Translations under genes and position numbers: made by a program
Shown here: piece by piece, positions 57,765-64,000 of the stretch
Position numbering within the stretch: the stretch's first letter is position 1
Layout: every line of letters starts with the position of its first letter
The notes under the pieces: model-generated
The model's input: the letters and a program-made list of their open reading frames with translations, nothing else
Databases searched by the model: none
What the model was told of the DNA's origin: nothing
Assembly: GCA_050480245.1 (NCBI GenBank)
Contig: JBCNEQ010000019.1
Length of the DNA: 64,000 nt
Strand: one strand, 5' to 3'
Source of the DNA: Anoxybacillus sp050480245
GTDB lineage: Bacteria > Bacillota > Bacilli > Bacillales > Anoxybacillaceae

Positions 57765-57780
57765 AAAGGATGTCGAATGG
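57765..57780 (+). other. Predicted 16-nt omega-RNA guide, the former ylmD ribosome-binding site and start codon
   Basis: AAAGGATGTCGAATGG directly abuts the 5' stem of the omega-RNA. In IscB elements the guide is the host sequence flanking the left end. Here it includes an SD (AAAGGA, 57765-57770) correctly spaced (6 nt) from an ATG (57777-57779) that is now separated from its gene. The 16-nt length is taken from known IscB guides. Confidence 0.65.
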
Positions 57781-58006
57781 TCAACTACCCACCACTTAAG
57801 GCCTAACGGCTTTTGAAGTGGGGGCTTGCCAAGCCCTAGTTGACTACCCTCAGCCATTCAATGGCTACGTTGGAGGGGTCATGACACTTACGGATGCTCC
57901 TCCAGTCCGTAACCCTGTCGCAGATGGTTAAAAGTTCTGATGGGTAGGAGCGGTGCTGTCTGCCAAACAAGTCCTTCCAACATTGGGGAGGAGGAACTCA
58001 CTCCTG
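57781..58006 (+). ncRNA. omega-RNA scaffold of IscB
   Basis: The non-coding region upstream of iscB has the expected architecture. A long 5' hairpin closes with TCAACTA/TAGTTGA and holds CCCACCACTT/AAGTGGGGG. A small hairpin AGCCA/TGGCT (57852-57866) follows. A third hairpin, TTACGGA (57888-57894) with TCCGTAA (57906-57912), has a loop CCTCCA (57899-57904) that pairs with upstream TGGAGG (57871-57876), forming a pseudoknot. The 3' part resembles known omega-RNAs and ends in the iscB SD. The RNA positions the guide for the nuclease. The 3' end is approximate. Confidence 0.75.
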
Positions 58007-58014
58007 AAAGGAGG
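58007..58014 (+). promoter_or_regulatory. iscB ribosome-binding site, paired by the omega-RNA 3' end
   Basis: AAAGGAGG lies 8 nt before the TTG start. CTCCT (58001-58005) can pair with this AGGAG (58009-58013, loop GAA) or with an upstream AGGAG (57989-57993), so RNA folding may decide whether IscB is translated. Confidence 0.6.
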
Positions 58015-58022
58015 TACACGTC

Positions 58023-59282
58023 TTGTTCGTGTACATTATCAATAAGCATGGAAAACCACTCATGCCATGCTCACCAAGGAAAGCAAGACTTCTGTTAAAA
58101 CAGAAGAAAGCAAAAGTAGTAAGAAGGACACCTTTTACCATCCAGCTTCTGTATGGTAGTAGTGGTTACAAACAACCAGTGTCATTGGGTGTTGACATGG
58201 GAACACGACATGTAGGAATTTCCGCAACAACAGAGAAAGATGTGCTGTTTGAAGCGGAAGCGCAACTTCGAACAGATATTGTGGATTTACTTGCTATACG
58301 GAGACAGTTCCGCAGAAGTCGAAGAAATAGAAAGACTCGCTACCGAGAAGCCAGATTTCTTAACAGAAGAAAACCAGAGGGGTGGTTGCCACCATCTATT
58401 CAACACAAAATCAACTCGCATATAAAGTTGATTGATTTAGTACACAATATTCTCCCTGTTACATCTGTCACTATTGAGGTAGCAACATTCGATACACAGA
58501 AACTAAAGAACCCAAATATCCAAGGGGTGGAATATCAACAAGGAGAACAAATGGGGTTTTGGAATGTTAGAGAGTATGTTCTATACAGAGACAATCATAC
58601 TTGTCAATATTGCAAAGGAAAAAAGAAAGACCCTGTTCTCCAAGTGCATCATATTGAAAGTCGAAAGACAGGAGGCGATTCACCAGATAATCTGATTACT
58701 CTATGCAAAACATGTCACCATGAAATTCACGAAAAAGGGCTTGAACATATATTACAACGCAAACGACCGCCTATGAGGGATGCTAGCCAGATGACTGCCA
58801 TGCGATGGACAATGTTTAGTAGGATAAGAGAAAAATACTCGCATGCAAATATCACATATGGGTATATCACCAAGTGTATTCGCATTGCTAATGGACTGCC
58901 TAAATCTCATATGGTGGATGCTCGTTGTATTAGTAGAAATCCACTAGCTAAGCCAAGTGGCACGGTTTATCTTCTAAAATTCGTTCGCAAAAACAACCGT
59001 CAATTGCATAAGGCAACCATCTTGAAAGGTGGAAAACGAAAATCAAACAAAGCTCCACGATTTGTCAAAGGGTTTCAACTGTTTGACAAGGTGGTGTACG
59101 AAGGGAAAGAATGTTTTATATTTGGCAGAAGAAGCAGCGGTTATTTTGACCTTCGGCTGTTAGATGGCACAAAAGTGCATGCTTCAGCAAGCTGGAAAAA
59201 ACTAAAAAGAGTTGAGTATGCTAGTACATTACTAATTGAAAGGAGGAAGGGCGATTCCTCCCCGACTTTCGCTCTCGCTTAG
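58023..59282 (+). CDS. iscB: RNA-guided DNA endonuclease IscB
   Basis: A 419-aa IscB, ancestor-type relative of Cas9, apparently intact. The N-terminal PLMP domain carries literal PLMP (residues 12-15). RuvC-I GVDMGTRHVG has the catalytic Asp58. The arginine-rich bridge helix is at about 93-115. RuvC-II VTIEVATF has Glu152. The HNH domain (about 185-240) has CQYC, VHHIES and CKTCHHEIH. RuvC-III SHMVDA has His296/Asp299. The C-terminal target-interacting domain ends RRKGDSSPTFALA, encoded in the right-end hairpin. The TTG start 58023 has AAAGGAGG 8 nt upstream. It should cut dsDNA guided by the adjacent omega-RNA. No tnpA is nearby. Confidence 0.92.
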   Translation: MFVYIINKHGKPLMPCSPRKARLLLKQKKAKVVRRTPFTIQLLYGSSGYKQPVSLGVDMGTRHVGISATTEKDVLFEAEAQLRTDIVDLLAIRRQFRRSRRNRKTRYREARFLNRRKPEGWLPPSIQHKINSHIKLIDLVHNILPVTSVTIEVATFDTQKLKNPNIQGVEYQQGEQMGFWNVREYVLYRDNHTCQYCKGKKKDPVLQVHHIESRKTGGDSPDNLITLCKTCHHEIHEKGLEHILQRKRPPMRDASQMTAMRWTMFSRIREKYSHANITYGYITKCIRIANGLPKSHMVDARCISRNPLAKPSGTVYLLKFVRKNNRQLHKATILKGGKRKSNKAPRFVKGFQLFDKVVYEGKECFIFGRRSSGYFDLRLLDGTKVHASASWKKLKRVEYASTLLIERRKGDSSPTFALA

Positions 59283-59301
59283 AAGTCGGGGTCTCCTCGC
59301 C
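59254..59301 (+). repeat. Right-end hairpin of the IscB element
   Basis: ATTCC, then CCCCGACTT (59260-59268), loop with the iscB stop codon, AAGTCGGGG (59283-59291), then TCTCCTCGCC. It is related to the ends at 145-186 and 24622-24676. Confidence 0.78.
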
Positions 59302-59309
59302 TAAAACTG

Positions 59310-60113
59310 ATGAATGAAATATTTCGCCAAGTGGGCGAACAATTGCTTTTGTTTGAAGGCTGGGAACATGTTACCGTTGCGTTTACAACGAGGCAAGGCG
59401 GGGTAAGCGATGAACCGTTCGCTACGTTAAATGTTGGCATGCATGTGGAAGATGATGAAGATGCGGTGTATAAAAATCGAACAATTGTTGCCGAAACGCT
59501 CGGTCTTCCGATTGAGCGATGGGTGTGCGCACATCAAGTGCATGGCGTGCATATAGAGAAAGTGACGAAAGCGCATGCTGGCAAAGGCGTGCGCACGTAC
59601 GACACCGCGTTGCCGCATACAGACGGGCTTTATACGAACGAGCGACAATTAACTTTAGCGCTTTGTTTTGCGGATTGTGTTCCGCTTTACTTTTTTTCAC
59701 CAAGTAAAAAGCTAATTGGACTTGCACATGCCGGCTGGAAAGGGACGGTGCAAAACATCGCTGGTCAAATGGTAAAGCGATGGAGCGAAGAAGGAGTAGA
59801 TGCGAGCGATACGTATGTCGTCATCGGGCCAGCAATTGGCCGCTGTTGCTACATCGTCGATGACCGCGTCATCGAATTCGTTCAAAAGGCGCTGGTCAAT
59901 TCCTCACAATCTCTTTATAATGAAACAAGTAAGGGACAGTATGCGCTTGATTTAAAAGAAATGAATAAACAGCTTTTGCAGCAAGCCGGTGTGCCCGTTG
60001 ACCACATCGCTGTTTCATCGTATTGCACAAGCTGTGAGCGGTCATTATTTTTCTCCCACCGTCGCGATGGTGGAAAAACAGGAAGAATGATGGCGCTTAT
60101 TGGCTGGAGGTGA
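59310..60113 (+). CDS. ylmD: Polyphenol oxidase-family protein YlmD (PgeF/laccase-domain)
   Basis: A 267-aa protein of the multicopper polyphenol oxidase (Cu-oxidase_4) family, now viewed as a purine nucleoside phosphorylase/adenosine deaminase-like enzyme or PgeF. The metal-site signatures are GGVSDEPFATLNVG, WVCAHQVHG, ADCVPLYFF, GLAHAGWKGT and PAIGRCCY. The current start, ATG 59310, has no SD in the 20 nt upstream, because the IscB element ends 8 bp before it. The element appears to have removed the native SD and first codons. Expression may be low or dependent on element transcripts. Confidence 0.88.
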   Translation: MNEIFRQVGEQLLLFEGWEHVTVAFTTRQGGVSDEPFATLNVGMHVEDDEDAVYKNRTIVAETLGLPIERWVCAHQVHGVHIEKVTKAHAGKGVRTYDTALPHTDGLYTNERQLTLALCFADCVPLYFFSPSKKLIGLAHAGWKGTVQNIAGQMVKRWSEEGVDASDTYVVIGPAIGRCCYIVDDRVIEFVQKALVNSSQSLYNETSKGQYALDLKEMNKQLLQQAGVPVDHIAVSSYCTSCERSLFFSHRRDGGKTGRMMALIGWR

Positions 60114-60117
60114 TCAT

Positions 60118-60801
60118 ATGTCTGTGAAACAACGCTTACAAACGATTCAACAACAAATTGCCGAAGCGTGTGAAAAAACAGGACGAAGCGCGGCAGACGT
60201 TCAAATCGTTGCGGTGACGAAATATGTAAGCATCGCGCGCGCAAAAGAAGCGATCGAAGCGGGGATCGTTCATTTAGGCGAAAGTCGTGCCGATGGCTTT
60301 TTACGCAAATACGAAGCGATTGGAAACGAAGCAACGTGGCATTTTATCGGCACGTTGCAATCAAGAAAAGTGAAACAAATCATCGATTACGTTGACTACG
60401 TTCATTCGCTCGACCGTCTTTCATTAGCGGAAGAAATTAACAAACGAGCGAATCGAACGATCAAATGTTTTGTGCAAGTTAACGTATCAGGAGAGACGTC
60501 TAAACACGGATTAGCGCCAGAAGACGTATTGCCGTTTATTGAAACGTTATCCGCTTTTTCGCGTATCGAAGTTGTCGGACTGATGACAATGGCGCCATAT
60601 ACGGATGATGAGGCGATCATTCGCCGTTGTTTTCGAACGTTGCGTGAGTTAAAAGAACGCGTGCAAGAAAAACAATTTCCGCACGCCCCATGTACAGAAC
60701 TGTCGATGGGGATGTCAAACGATTACGTTATTGCCGTCGAAGAAGGAGCCACGTTTCTTCGACTTGGTACATGCCTTGTTGGTGAAGAGGAGGTGGAGTA
60801 A
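60118..60801 (+). CDS. ylmE: PLP-binding protein YlmE (YggS/PLPBP family)
   Basis: A 227-aa alanine-racemase-fold protein that binds PLP and controls vitamin B6/amino acid homeostasis. PLP Lys lies in VAVTKYVS; other motifs are HLGESRADGFLRK (a variant of the usual GENRVQE), WHFIGTLQSRKVK, VQVNVSGETSKHG, GLMTMAP and ELSMGMSNDY. ATG 60118 is 5 bp after the ylmD stop, preceded by GGAGGTGATC. Its stop abuts sepF. Confidence 0.93.
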   Translation: MSVKQRLQTIQQQIAEACEKTGRSAADVQIVAVTKYVSIARAKEAIEAGIVHLGESRADGFLRKYEAIGNEATWHFIGTLQSRKVKQIIDYVDYVHSLDRLSLAEEINKRANRTIKCFVQVNVSGETSKHGLAPEDVLPFIETLSAFSRIEVVGLMTMAPYTDDEAIIRRCFRTLRELKERVQEKQFPHAPCTELSMGMSNDYVIAVEEGATFLRLGTCLVGEEEVE

Positions 60802-61224
60802 ATGGGATTTGTGAAAAAAATTCGTGATTTTTTCGATTTAGATGAGGAAAAATGGGAAGAAGATGAATATGAGGAAGAAGAAGTCGTTCAACAACCGAAA
60901 GCCGAACAAAAACAAAATGTTGTGAGTTTACAAAGTGTACAAAAATCGTCCAAGCTCGTTTTATTTGAGCCGCGCGCATATGCGGAAGTACAAGAAATTG
61001 CCGACCATTTAAAAAACCGGCGTGCTGTTGTCGTCAACGTCCATCGTGTTGACCGCGATCAAGCGCGGCGCATCGTCGACTTCTTAAGCGGAACGGTGTA
61101 TGCGATAGGCGGAGACATTCAACAAGTTGGATCGACCATTTTTTTATGCACGCCAGATAACGTCGATGTAAGCGGCTCGATTTCAATTGTTTCTGACGAT
61201 GAACCGACAATAAAGAGGTGGTAA
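60802..61224 (+). CDS. sepF: Cell-division protein SepF (YlmF)
   Basis: A 140-aa protein with an N-terminal membrane-binding amphipathic helix (GFVKKIRDFFDL), an acidic linker (EEKWEEDEYEEEEVV) and the SepF domain (KLVLFEPRAYAEVQEIADHLKNRRAVVVNVHRVDRDQARRIVDFLSGTVYAIGG). It polymerises into rings that anchor FtsZ. ATG 60802 follows the ylmE stop directly, with GGAGGTGG as SD. Confidence 0.96.
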   Translation: MGFVKKIRDFFDLDEEKWEEDEYEEEEVVQQPKAEQKQNVVSLQSVQKSSKLVLFEPRAYAEVQEIADHLKNRRAVVVNVHRVDRDQARRIVDFLSGTVYAIGGDIQQVGSTIFLCTPDNVDVSGSISIVSDDEPTIKRW

Positions 61225-61226
61225 AT

Positions 61227-61499
61227 GTGTATACAATTGCAAACTTTTTAGCAACAGCTATTGAAGTATATTCGTACGCGATTATTATTTACATTTTAAT
61301 GTCTTGGTTTCCGAATGCGCGCGACACGAAGGTAGGTCAGTTTTTCGCCAACATTTGTGAGCCGTATTTAGAGCCGTTTCGTCGCTTTATTCCGCCGATT
61401 GGTATGATCGACATTTCCCCGATTGTTGCCTTGCTTGTTTTGCGCTTTGCGACAGCAGGCGTCTATGGGTTAGTTGATATGGTTAATAGAGGGCTGTAA
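61227..61499 (+). CDS. ylmG: YggT-family membrane protein YlmG
   Basis: A 90-aa YGGT-family protein with two transmembrane segments (AIEVYSYAIIIYILMSWFP and ISPIVALLVLRFATAGVYG) around the conserved loop ICEPYLEPFRRFIPPIGMID. Linked genetically to septum or nucleoid organisation; biochemical role unknown. The start is GTG 61227, 5 nt after GAGGTGG; GTG 61218 lies inside sepF. Its stop overlaps ylmH (TAATG). Confidence 0.9.
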   Translation: MYTIANFLATAIEVYSYAIIIYILMSWFPNARDTKVGQFFANICEPYLEPFRRFIPPIGMIDISPIVALLVLRFATAGVYGLVDMVNRGL

Positions 61500-62272
61500 T
61501 GGACATTTATCAACATTTTCGCAAAGAAGAGCATCATTTCATCGATCTCGTATGCGAATGGAAGCGGCTCGTGACGGAACAATACGCTCCGAAACTAACC
61601 GACTTTTTAACTCCGCGCGAACAGCAAATTGTCCGCTCGATTGTCGGCCATCACGATGATGTACACGTTGCGTTTTTTGGCGGTTCATCGTCGGTCGAAC
61701 GAAAGCGTGCGCTATTATATCCGCCGTACATGCAACCGAATGAAGAGGATTTTCAACTATCGTTATTTTCCATTCGCTACCCGAAAAAATTTGTGACGCT
61801 CGGGCATCGCGACGTGCTCGGCGCACTTTTGTCGCTCGGTGTGAAGCGGGAAAAGTTTGGTGACATTATCATCGTTGATGATGTTATTCAATTTGTCGTT
61901 GCTAAAGAAATTGCGCCGTTTGTTCAAATGAACGTGACAGCGATTGGAAAAGCAAAAGTATTGTTAGAGGAACAACCGCTTTCAAAACTTCTCGTCGTGG
62001 AAGAACAGTGGGAGGAAGAGACGTTTACCGTTTCTTCTTTGCGCCTCGATGCGATTTTGGCCCAATGTTTCCGCATTTCGCGGCAAAAAGCGCAAGCGCT
62101 CATTGACCAAAACTTCGTGAAAGTGAATTGGAAAACGGTTGACCAAGCTCATATGGAGTGCCAAGAAGGCGATTTATTGTCGCTGCGTGGGTATGGGCGC
62201 TGCCGACTGCAAGCGATTGTCGGTCAAACAAAAAAAGAAAAATGGCGCATCGTTGTCGAAAAAGCAAAATAA
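61499..62272 (+). CDS. ylmH: S4-domain RNA-binding protein YlmH
   Basis: A 257-aa protein with an N-terminal YlmH-specific domain (DIYQHFRKEEHHFIDLV and DFLTPREQQIVRSIVG) and a C-terminal S4 RNA-binding domain (LRLDAILAQCFRISRQKAQALIDQNFVKVNWKTV). Recent work implicates YlmH in rescue of stalled large ribosomal subunits, alongside RqcH. ATG 61499 overlaps the ylmG stop. divIVA follows with a 63-bp gap. Confidence 0.93.
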   Translation: MDIYQHFRKEEHHFIDLVCEWKRLVTEQYAPKLTDFLTPREQQIVRSIVGHHDDVHVAFFGGSSSVERKRALLYPPYMQPNEEDFQLSLFSIRYPKKFVTLGHRDVLGALLSLGVKREKFGDIIIVDDVIQFVVAKEIAPFVQMNVTAIGKAKVLLEEQPLSKLLVVEEQWEEETFTVSSLRLDAILAQCFRISRQKAQALIDQNFVKVNWKTVDQAHMECQEGDLLSLRGYGRCRLQAIVGQTKKEKWRIVVEKAK

Positions 62273-62335
62273 AAGCAGGATTTCCGCAAAAGATGTCGAA
62301 TAACCCGATACGTACATAAGATGGAGGTGGGCCGC

Positions 62336-62839
62336 ATGCCGTTAACGCCGTTAGATATTCATAATAAAGAATTTAGCCGAGGCTTTCGCGGATATGATGA
62401 AGATGAAGTAAACGAATTTTTAGATCAAGTGATTAAAGACTACGAAATGGTGTTGCGTGAAAAAAAGCAATTAGAAGAAAAAGTGAAAGAGCTGACAGAA
62501 AAACTAGACTACTTTACAAATATTGAAGAAACGTTAAATAAATCGATTTTAATTGCGCAAGAAACAGCAGAAGAAGTGAAGCGAAACGCGCAAAAAGAAG
62601 CGAAGCTCATCATTAAAGAAGCGGAAAAAAACGCGGATCGCATCATTAGCGAAGCGCTCGCCAAAACGCGGAAAATCGCGATGGAAGTCGAAGAATTAAA
62701 ACGGCAAGCGAAAGTGTTTCGCAGTCGTTTTAAAATGTTAATTGAAGCGCAGCTCGATATGTTAAACAACGACGATTGGGATCATTTATTAGATTACAAG
62801 CTCGACGATGAAGCGGTGCAAGAGATGACGGAGTCTTGA
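62336..62839 (+). CDS. divIVA: Cell-division initiation protein DivIVA
   Basis: A 167-aa coiled-coil protein that senses negative membrane curvature at poles and septa and recruits Min proteins and chromosome anchors. The membrane-binding N-terminal domain is LTPLDIHNKEFSRGFRGYDEDEVNEFLDQVIKDYE (exposed hydrophobic and Arg residues), followed by two coiled coils to about residue 140. ATG 62336 lies 6 nt after GGAGGTGG. Its stop codon overlaps the -35 of the ileS promoter. Confidence 0.96.
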   Translation: MPLTPLDIHNKEFSRGFRGYDEDEVNEFLDQVIKDYEMVLREKKQLEEKVKELTEKLDYFTNIEETLNKSILIAQETAEEVKRNAQKEAKLIIKEAEKNADRIISEALAKTRKIAMEVEELKRQAKVFRSRFKMLIEAQLDMLNNDDWDHLLDYKLDDEAVQEMTES

Positions 62840-62865
62840 CGAGCGGTGTTGTTATTGCCTATAAT
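62836..62865 (+). promoter_or_regulatory. Sigma-A promoter of the ileS T-box leader
   Basis: TTGACG (62836-62841), 18 bp, TATAAT (62860-62865). The -35 overlaps the divIVA stop codon. Transcription would start near 62873. Confidence 0.75.
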
Positions 62866-62872
62866 ATCGAAT

Positions 62873-63121
62873 ACAGTTATACATGAGAAAACGATGAAGG
62901 GGACAGTAGTTCTTTCATCAGCTTATTTCAGCGAGCCGAGGGCGGTGGAAGCTCGGCATAAGCGAAGGAATGAAAATCACCCCGGAGTTCCGTGCCGAAC
63001 GATATAGTAGGCCACGGCGCGTCATTCCCGTTACGAATGTCGAGTGGGCTATGTTTACATAGTCAATAAGGGTGGTACCGCGAGACCTTCTCGTCCCTTT
63101 TGGGCATGAGAAGGTTTTTTA
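62873..63121 (+). promoter_or_regulatory. Isoleucine T-box riboswitch upstream of ileS
   Basis: A tRNA-sensing leader of about 245 nt. The conserved T-box AGGGTGGTACCGCG is at 69-82 after 63000, followed by a terminator whose stem is ACCTTCTC (63085-63092) with GAGAAGGT (63108-63115) plus T-run. Upstream Stem I contains GAAAATCACC with ATC (62976-62978) as the probable specifier codon for isoleucine, matching the downstream gene. Uncharged tRNA-Ile favours the antiterminator and ileS expression. Confidence 0.93.
63085..63121 (+). terminator. T-box-controlled terminator
   Basis: ACCTTCTC with GAGAAGGT around a loop including CCCTTTTGGG, followed by TTTTTT. It competes with the antiterminator formed by the T-box sequence. 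Confidence 0.9.
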
Positions 63122-63145
63122 TTTACATGAAAAGGAGGTCACATG

Positions 63146-64000
63146 ATGGATTACAAAGATACGTTATTAATGCCAAAGACCGATTTCCCGATGCGTGGAA
63201 ATCTTCCACAACGTGAACCACAAATACAAGCAAAATGGGATGAAATGGACATTTACCGTAAAGTGCAAGAGCGTACGAAAGATCGTCCGCTGTTTGTGCT
63301 GCATGATGGACCGCCGTATGCGAACGGCGACATTCATATGGGCCATGCGCTCAATAAAATTTTAAAAGACTTTATCGTTCGCTATAAGTCAATGAGCGGC
63401 TATTGTGCTCCGTACGTACCGGGCTGGGATACGCACGGCTTGCCAATTGAAACGGCGCTGACGAAAAATAAAGGCGTCAATCGGAAAGAAATGAGCGTTG
63501 CGGAATTCCGCAAGCTATGTGAGCAATATGCATACGAGCAAATCGATCGCCAGCGTGAGCAGTTTAAACGACTTGGTGTGCGCGGCGATTGGGACAATCC
63601 TTACATTACGTTAACGCCAGAATACGAGGCACAACAAATTAAAGTATTTGGCGAAATGGCGAAAAAAGGATTAATTTATAAAGGACTAAAACCGGTCTAT
63701 TGGTCTCCATCGAGCGAATCGGCGCTTGCCGAAGCCGAAATCGAATATAAAGATAAACGCTCACCGTCCATTTACGTCGCTTTTCCTGTCAAAGACGGAA
63801 AAGGAGTGCTTGATGGCGATGAAAAAATCGTCATTTGGACGACGACGCCATGGACGATTCCAGCGAACTTAGGTATCGCTGTTCATCCAGAGTTGCAATA
63901 TAGCGTCGTTGAGGCAGACGGTGGCAAATATGTCGTTGCATCCGAGTTATTACAATCGGTGCAAAAAGAAATCGGCTGGGAACATGTAACCGTATTAAAA
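63146..64000 (+). CDS. ileS: Isoleucyl-tRNA synthetase (5' part, continues beyond window)
   Basis: 285 codons are open to the window edge. The N-terminus DYKDTLLMPKTDFPMRGNLPQREP is characteristic of bacterial IleS. The class I signature is HMGH in PPYANGDIHMGHALNKI; GWDTHGLPIE and the start of the editing domain (WTTTPWTIPANLG) follow. It charges tRNA-Ile with isoleucine in the cytosol. ATG 63146 is 7 nt after AAGGAGG; ATG 63143 is the alternative. Controlled by the upstream T-box. Confidence 0.97.
   Translation, partial: MDYKDTLLMPKTDFPMRGNLPQREPQIQAKWDEMDIYRKVQERTKDRPLFVLHDGPPYANGDIHMGHALNKILKDFIVRYKSMSGYCAPYVPGWDTHGLPIETALTKNKGVNRKEMSVAEFRKLCEQYAYEQIDRQREQFKRLGVRGDWDNPYITLTPEYEAQQIKVFGEMAKKGLIYKGLKPVYWSPSSESALAEAEIEYKDKRSPSIYVAFPVKDGKGVLDGDEKIVIWTTTPWTIPANLGIAVHPELQYSVVEADGGKYVVASELLQSVQKEIGWEHVTVLK

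Larger units (their letters stand above)
57781..59301 (+). mobile_element. IscB element (IS200/IS605-like, no transposase), 1521 bp
   Basis: The left end is set by TCAACTA (57781-57787), which pairs with TAGTTGA (57837-57843). The right end is set by the GGTCTCCTCGCC terminus shared with the solo end at 24.6 kb. Contents are an omega-RNA, iscB and a right-end hairpin (CCCCGACTT 59260-59268 with AAGTCGGGG 59283-59291). No target duplication is expected for this family. It interrupts the conserved ylmC-ylmD junction. Boundaries may shift by one base, since G57780/C57844 can also pair. It would need a TnpA in trans to move. Confidence 0.8.

Noticed and set aside
1..64000. CRISPR arrays, tRNA, rRNA, prophage or toxin-antitoxin modules
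   Set aside because: None was seen on either strand; the regions without coding sequence are accounted for by promoters, terminators, the T-box, the omega-RNA and short repeats.

Overview
The window reads as a 64-kb chromosomal segment of an endospore-forming member of the Bacillaceae. The Anoxybacillus/Geobacillus group is the best guess. This rests on the gene order (yla, pycA, cta, ylb, dcw, spoIIG-sigG, ylm, ileS), which follows Bacillus subtilis almost gene for gene, on a moderate G+C content, on the caa3-type oxidase and on the IscB-type transposable elements. The genus is an inference; the family-level call is well supported. No tRNA, rRNA, CRISPR array or prophage is visible. Strong Shine-Dalgarno (SD) sequences, many GTG/TTG starts and hairpin-plus-T-run terminators allowed most starts and transcript ends to be refined.

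Layout. (1) 1-186: the truncated C-terminus and right end of an IscB-like element. (2) 0.28-9.1 kb: small genes, suhB, typA, ylaH, ylaI, ylaJ, ylaK (phoH2), ylaL, ylaN and ftsW. (3) 9.1-20.3 kb: pyruvate carboxylase, then heme A synthesis (ctaA divergent from ctaB) and the caa3 oxidase operon ctaCDEF with assembly factors ctaG and ctaM. (4) 20.4-33.8 kb: the ylb cluster, holding rsmD, coaD, ylbF of the RicAFT complex, ylbJ, tmcAL, rpmF and gerR. (5) 33.8-57.7 kb: panE, bshC and the division/cell-wall cluster rsmH, ftsL, pbpB, spoVD, murE, mraY, murD, spoVE, murG, murB, divIB, ylxW, ylxX, sbp, ftsA and ftsZ, followed by the sporulation sigma genes spoIIGA, sigE and sigG, and ylmC. (6) 57.8-59.3 kb: a complete IscB element with its omega-RNA. 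(7) 59.3-64 kb: ylmD, ylmE, sepF, ylmG, ylmH, divIVA, an isoleucine T-box and the 5' part of ileS.

Functional picture. The window couples housekeeping functions (anaplerosis, respiration, peptidoglycan synthesis, septum formation) to the entry into sporulation. The regulatory DNA supports this. It includes a spoIIG promoter with the diagnostic 22-bp spacer, a sigma-H-like promoter before ftsA, a near-perfect sigma-F promoter before sigG, and a candidate cre site plus 11-bp-phased repeats before ctaB.

The most interesting object is the 1.52-kb IscB element. It carries an apparently intact RuvC/HNH nuclease gene and an upstream non-coding RNA with a recognisable pseudoknot, and it has no transposase gene. 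It appears to have landed exactly after the original start codon of ylmD. The 16 nt abutting the RNA scaffold, which would be its guide, are the native ylmD ribosome-binding site plus start codon, so the nuclease should recognise the vacant ylmD allele. A solo right end at 24.6 kb and the truncated relative at position 1 show repeated activity of this element family here.
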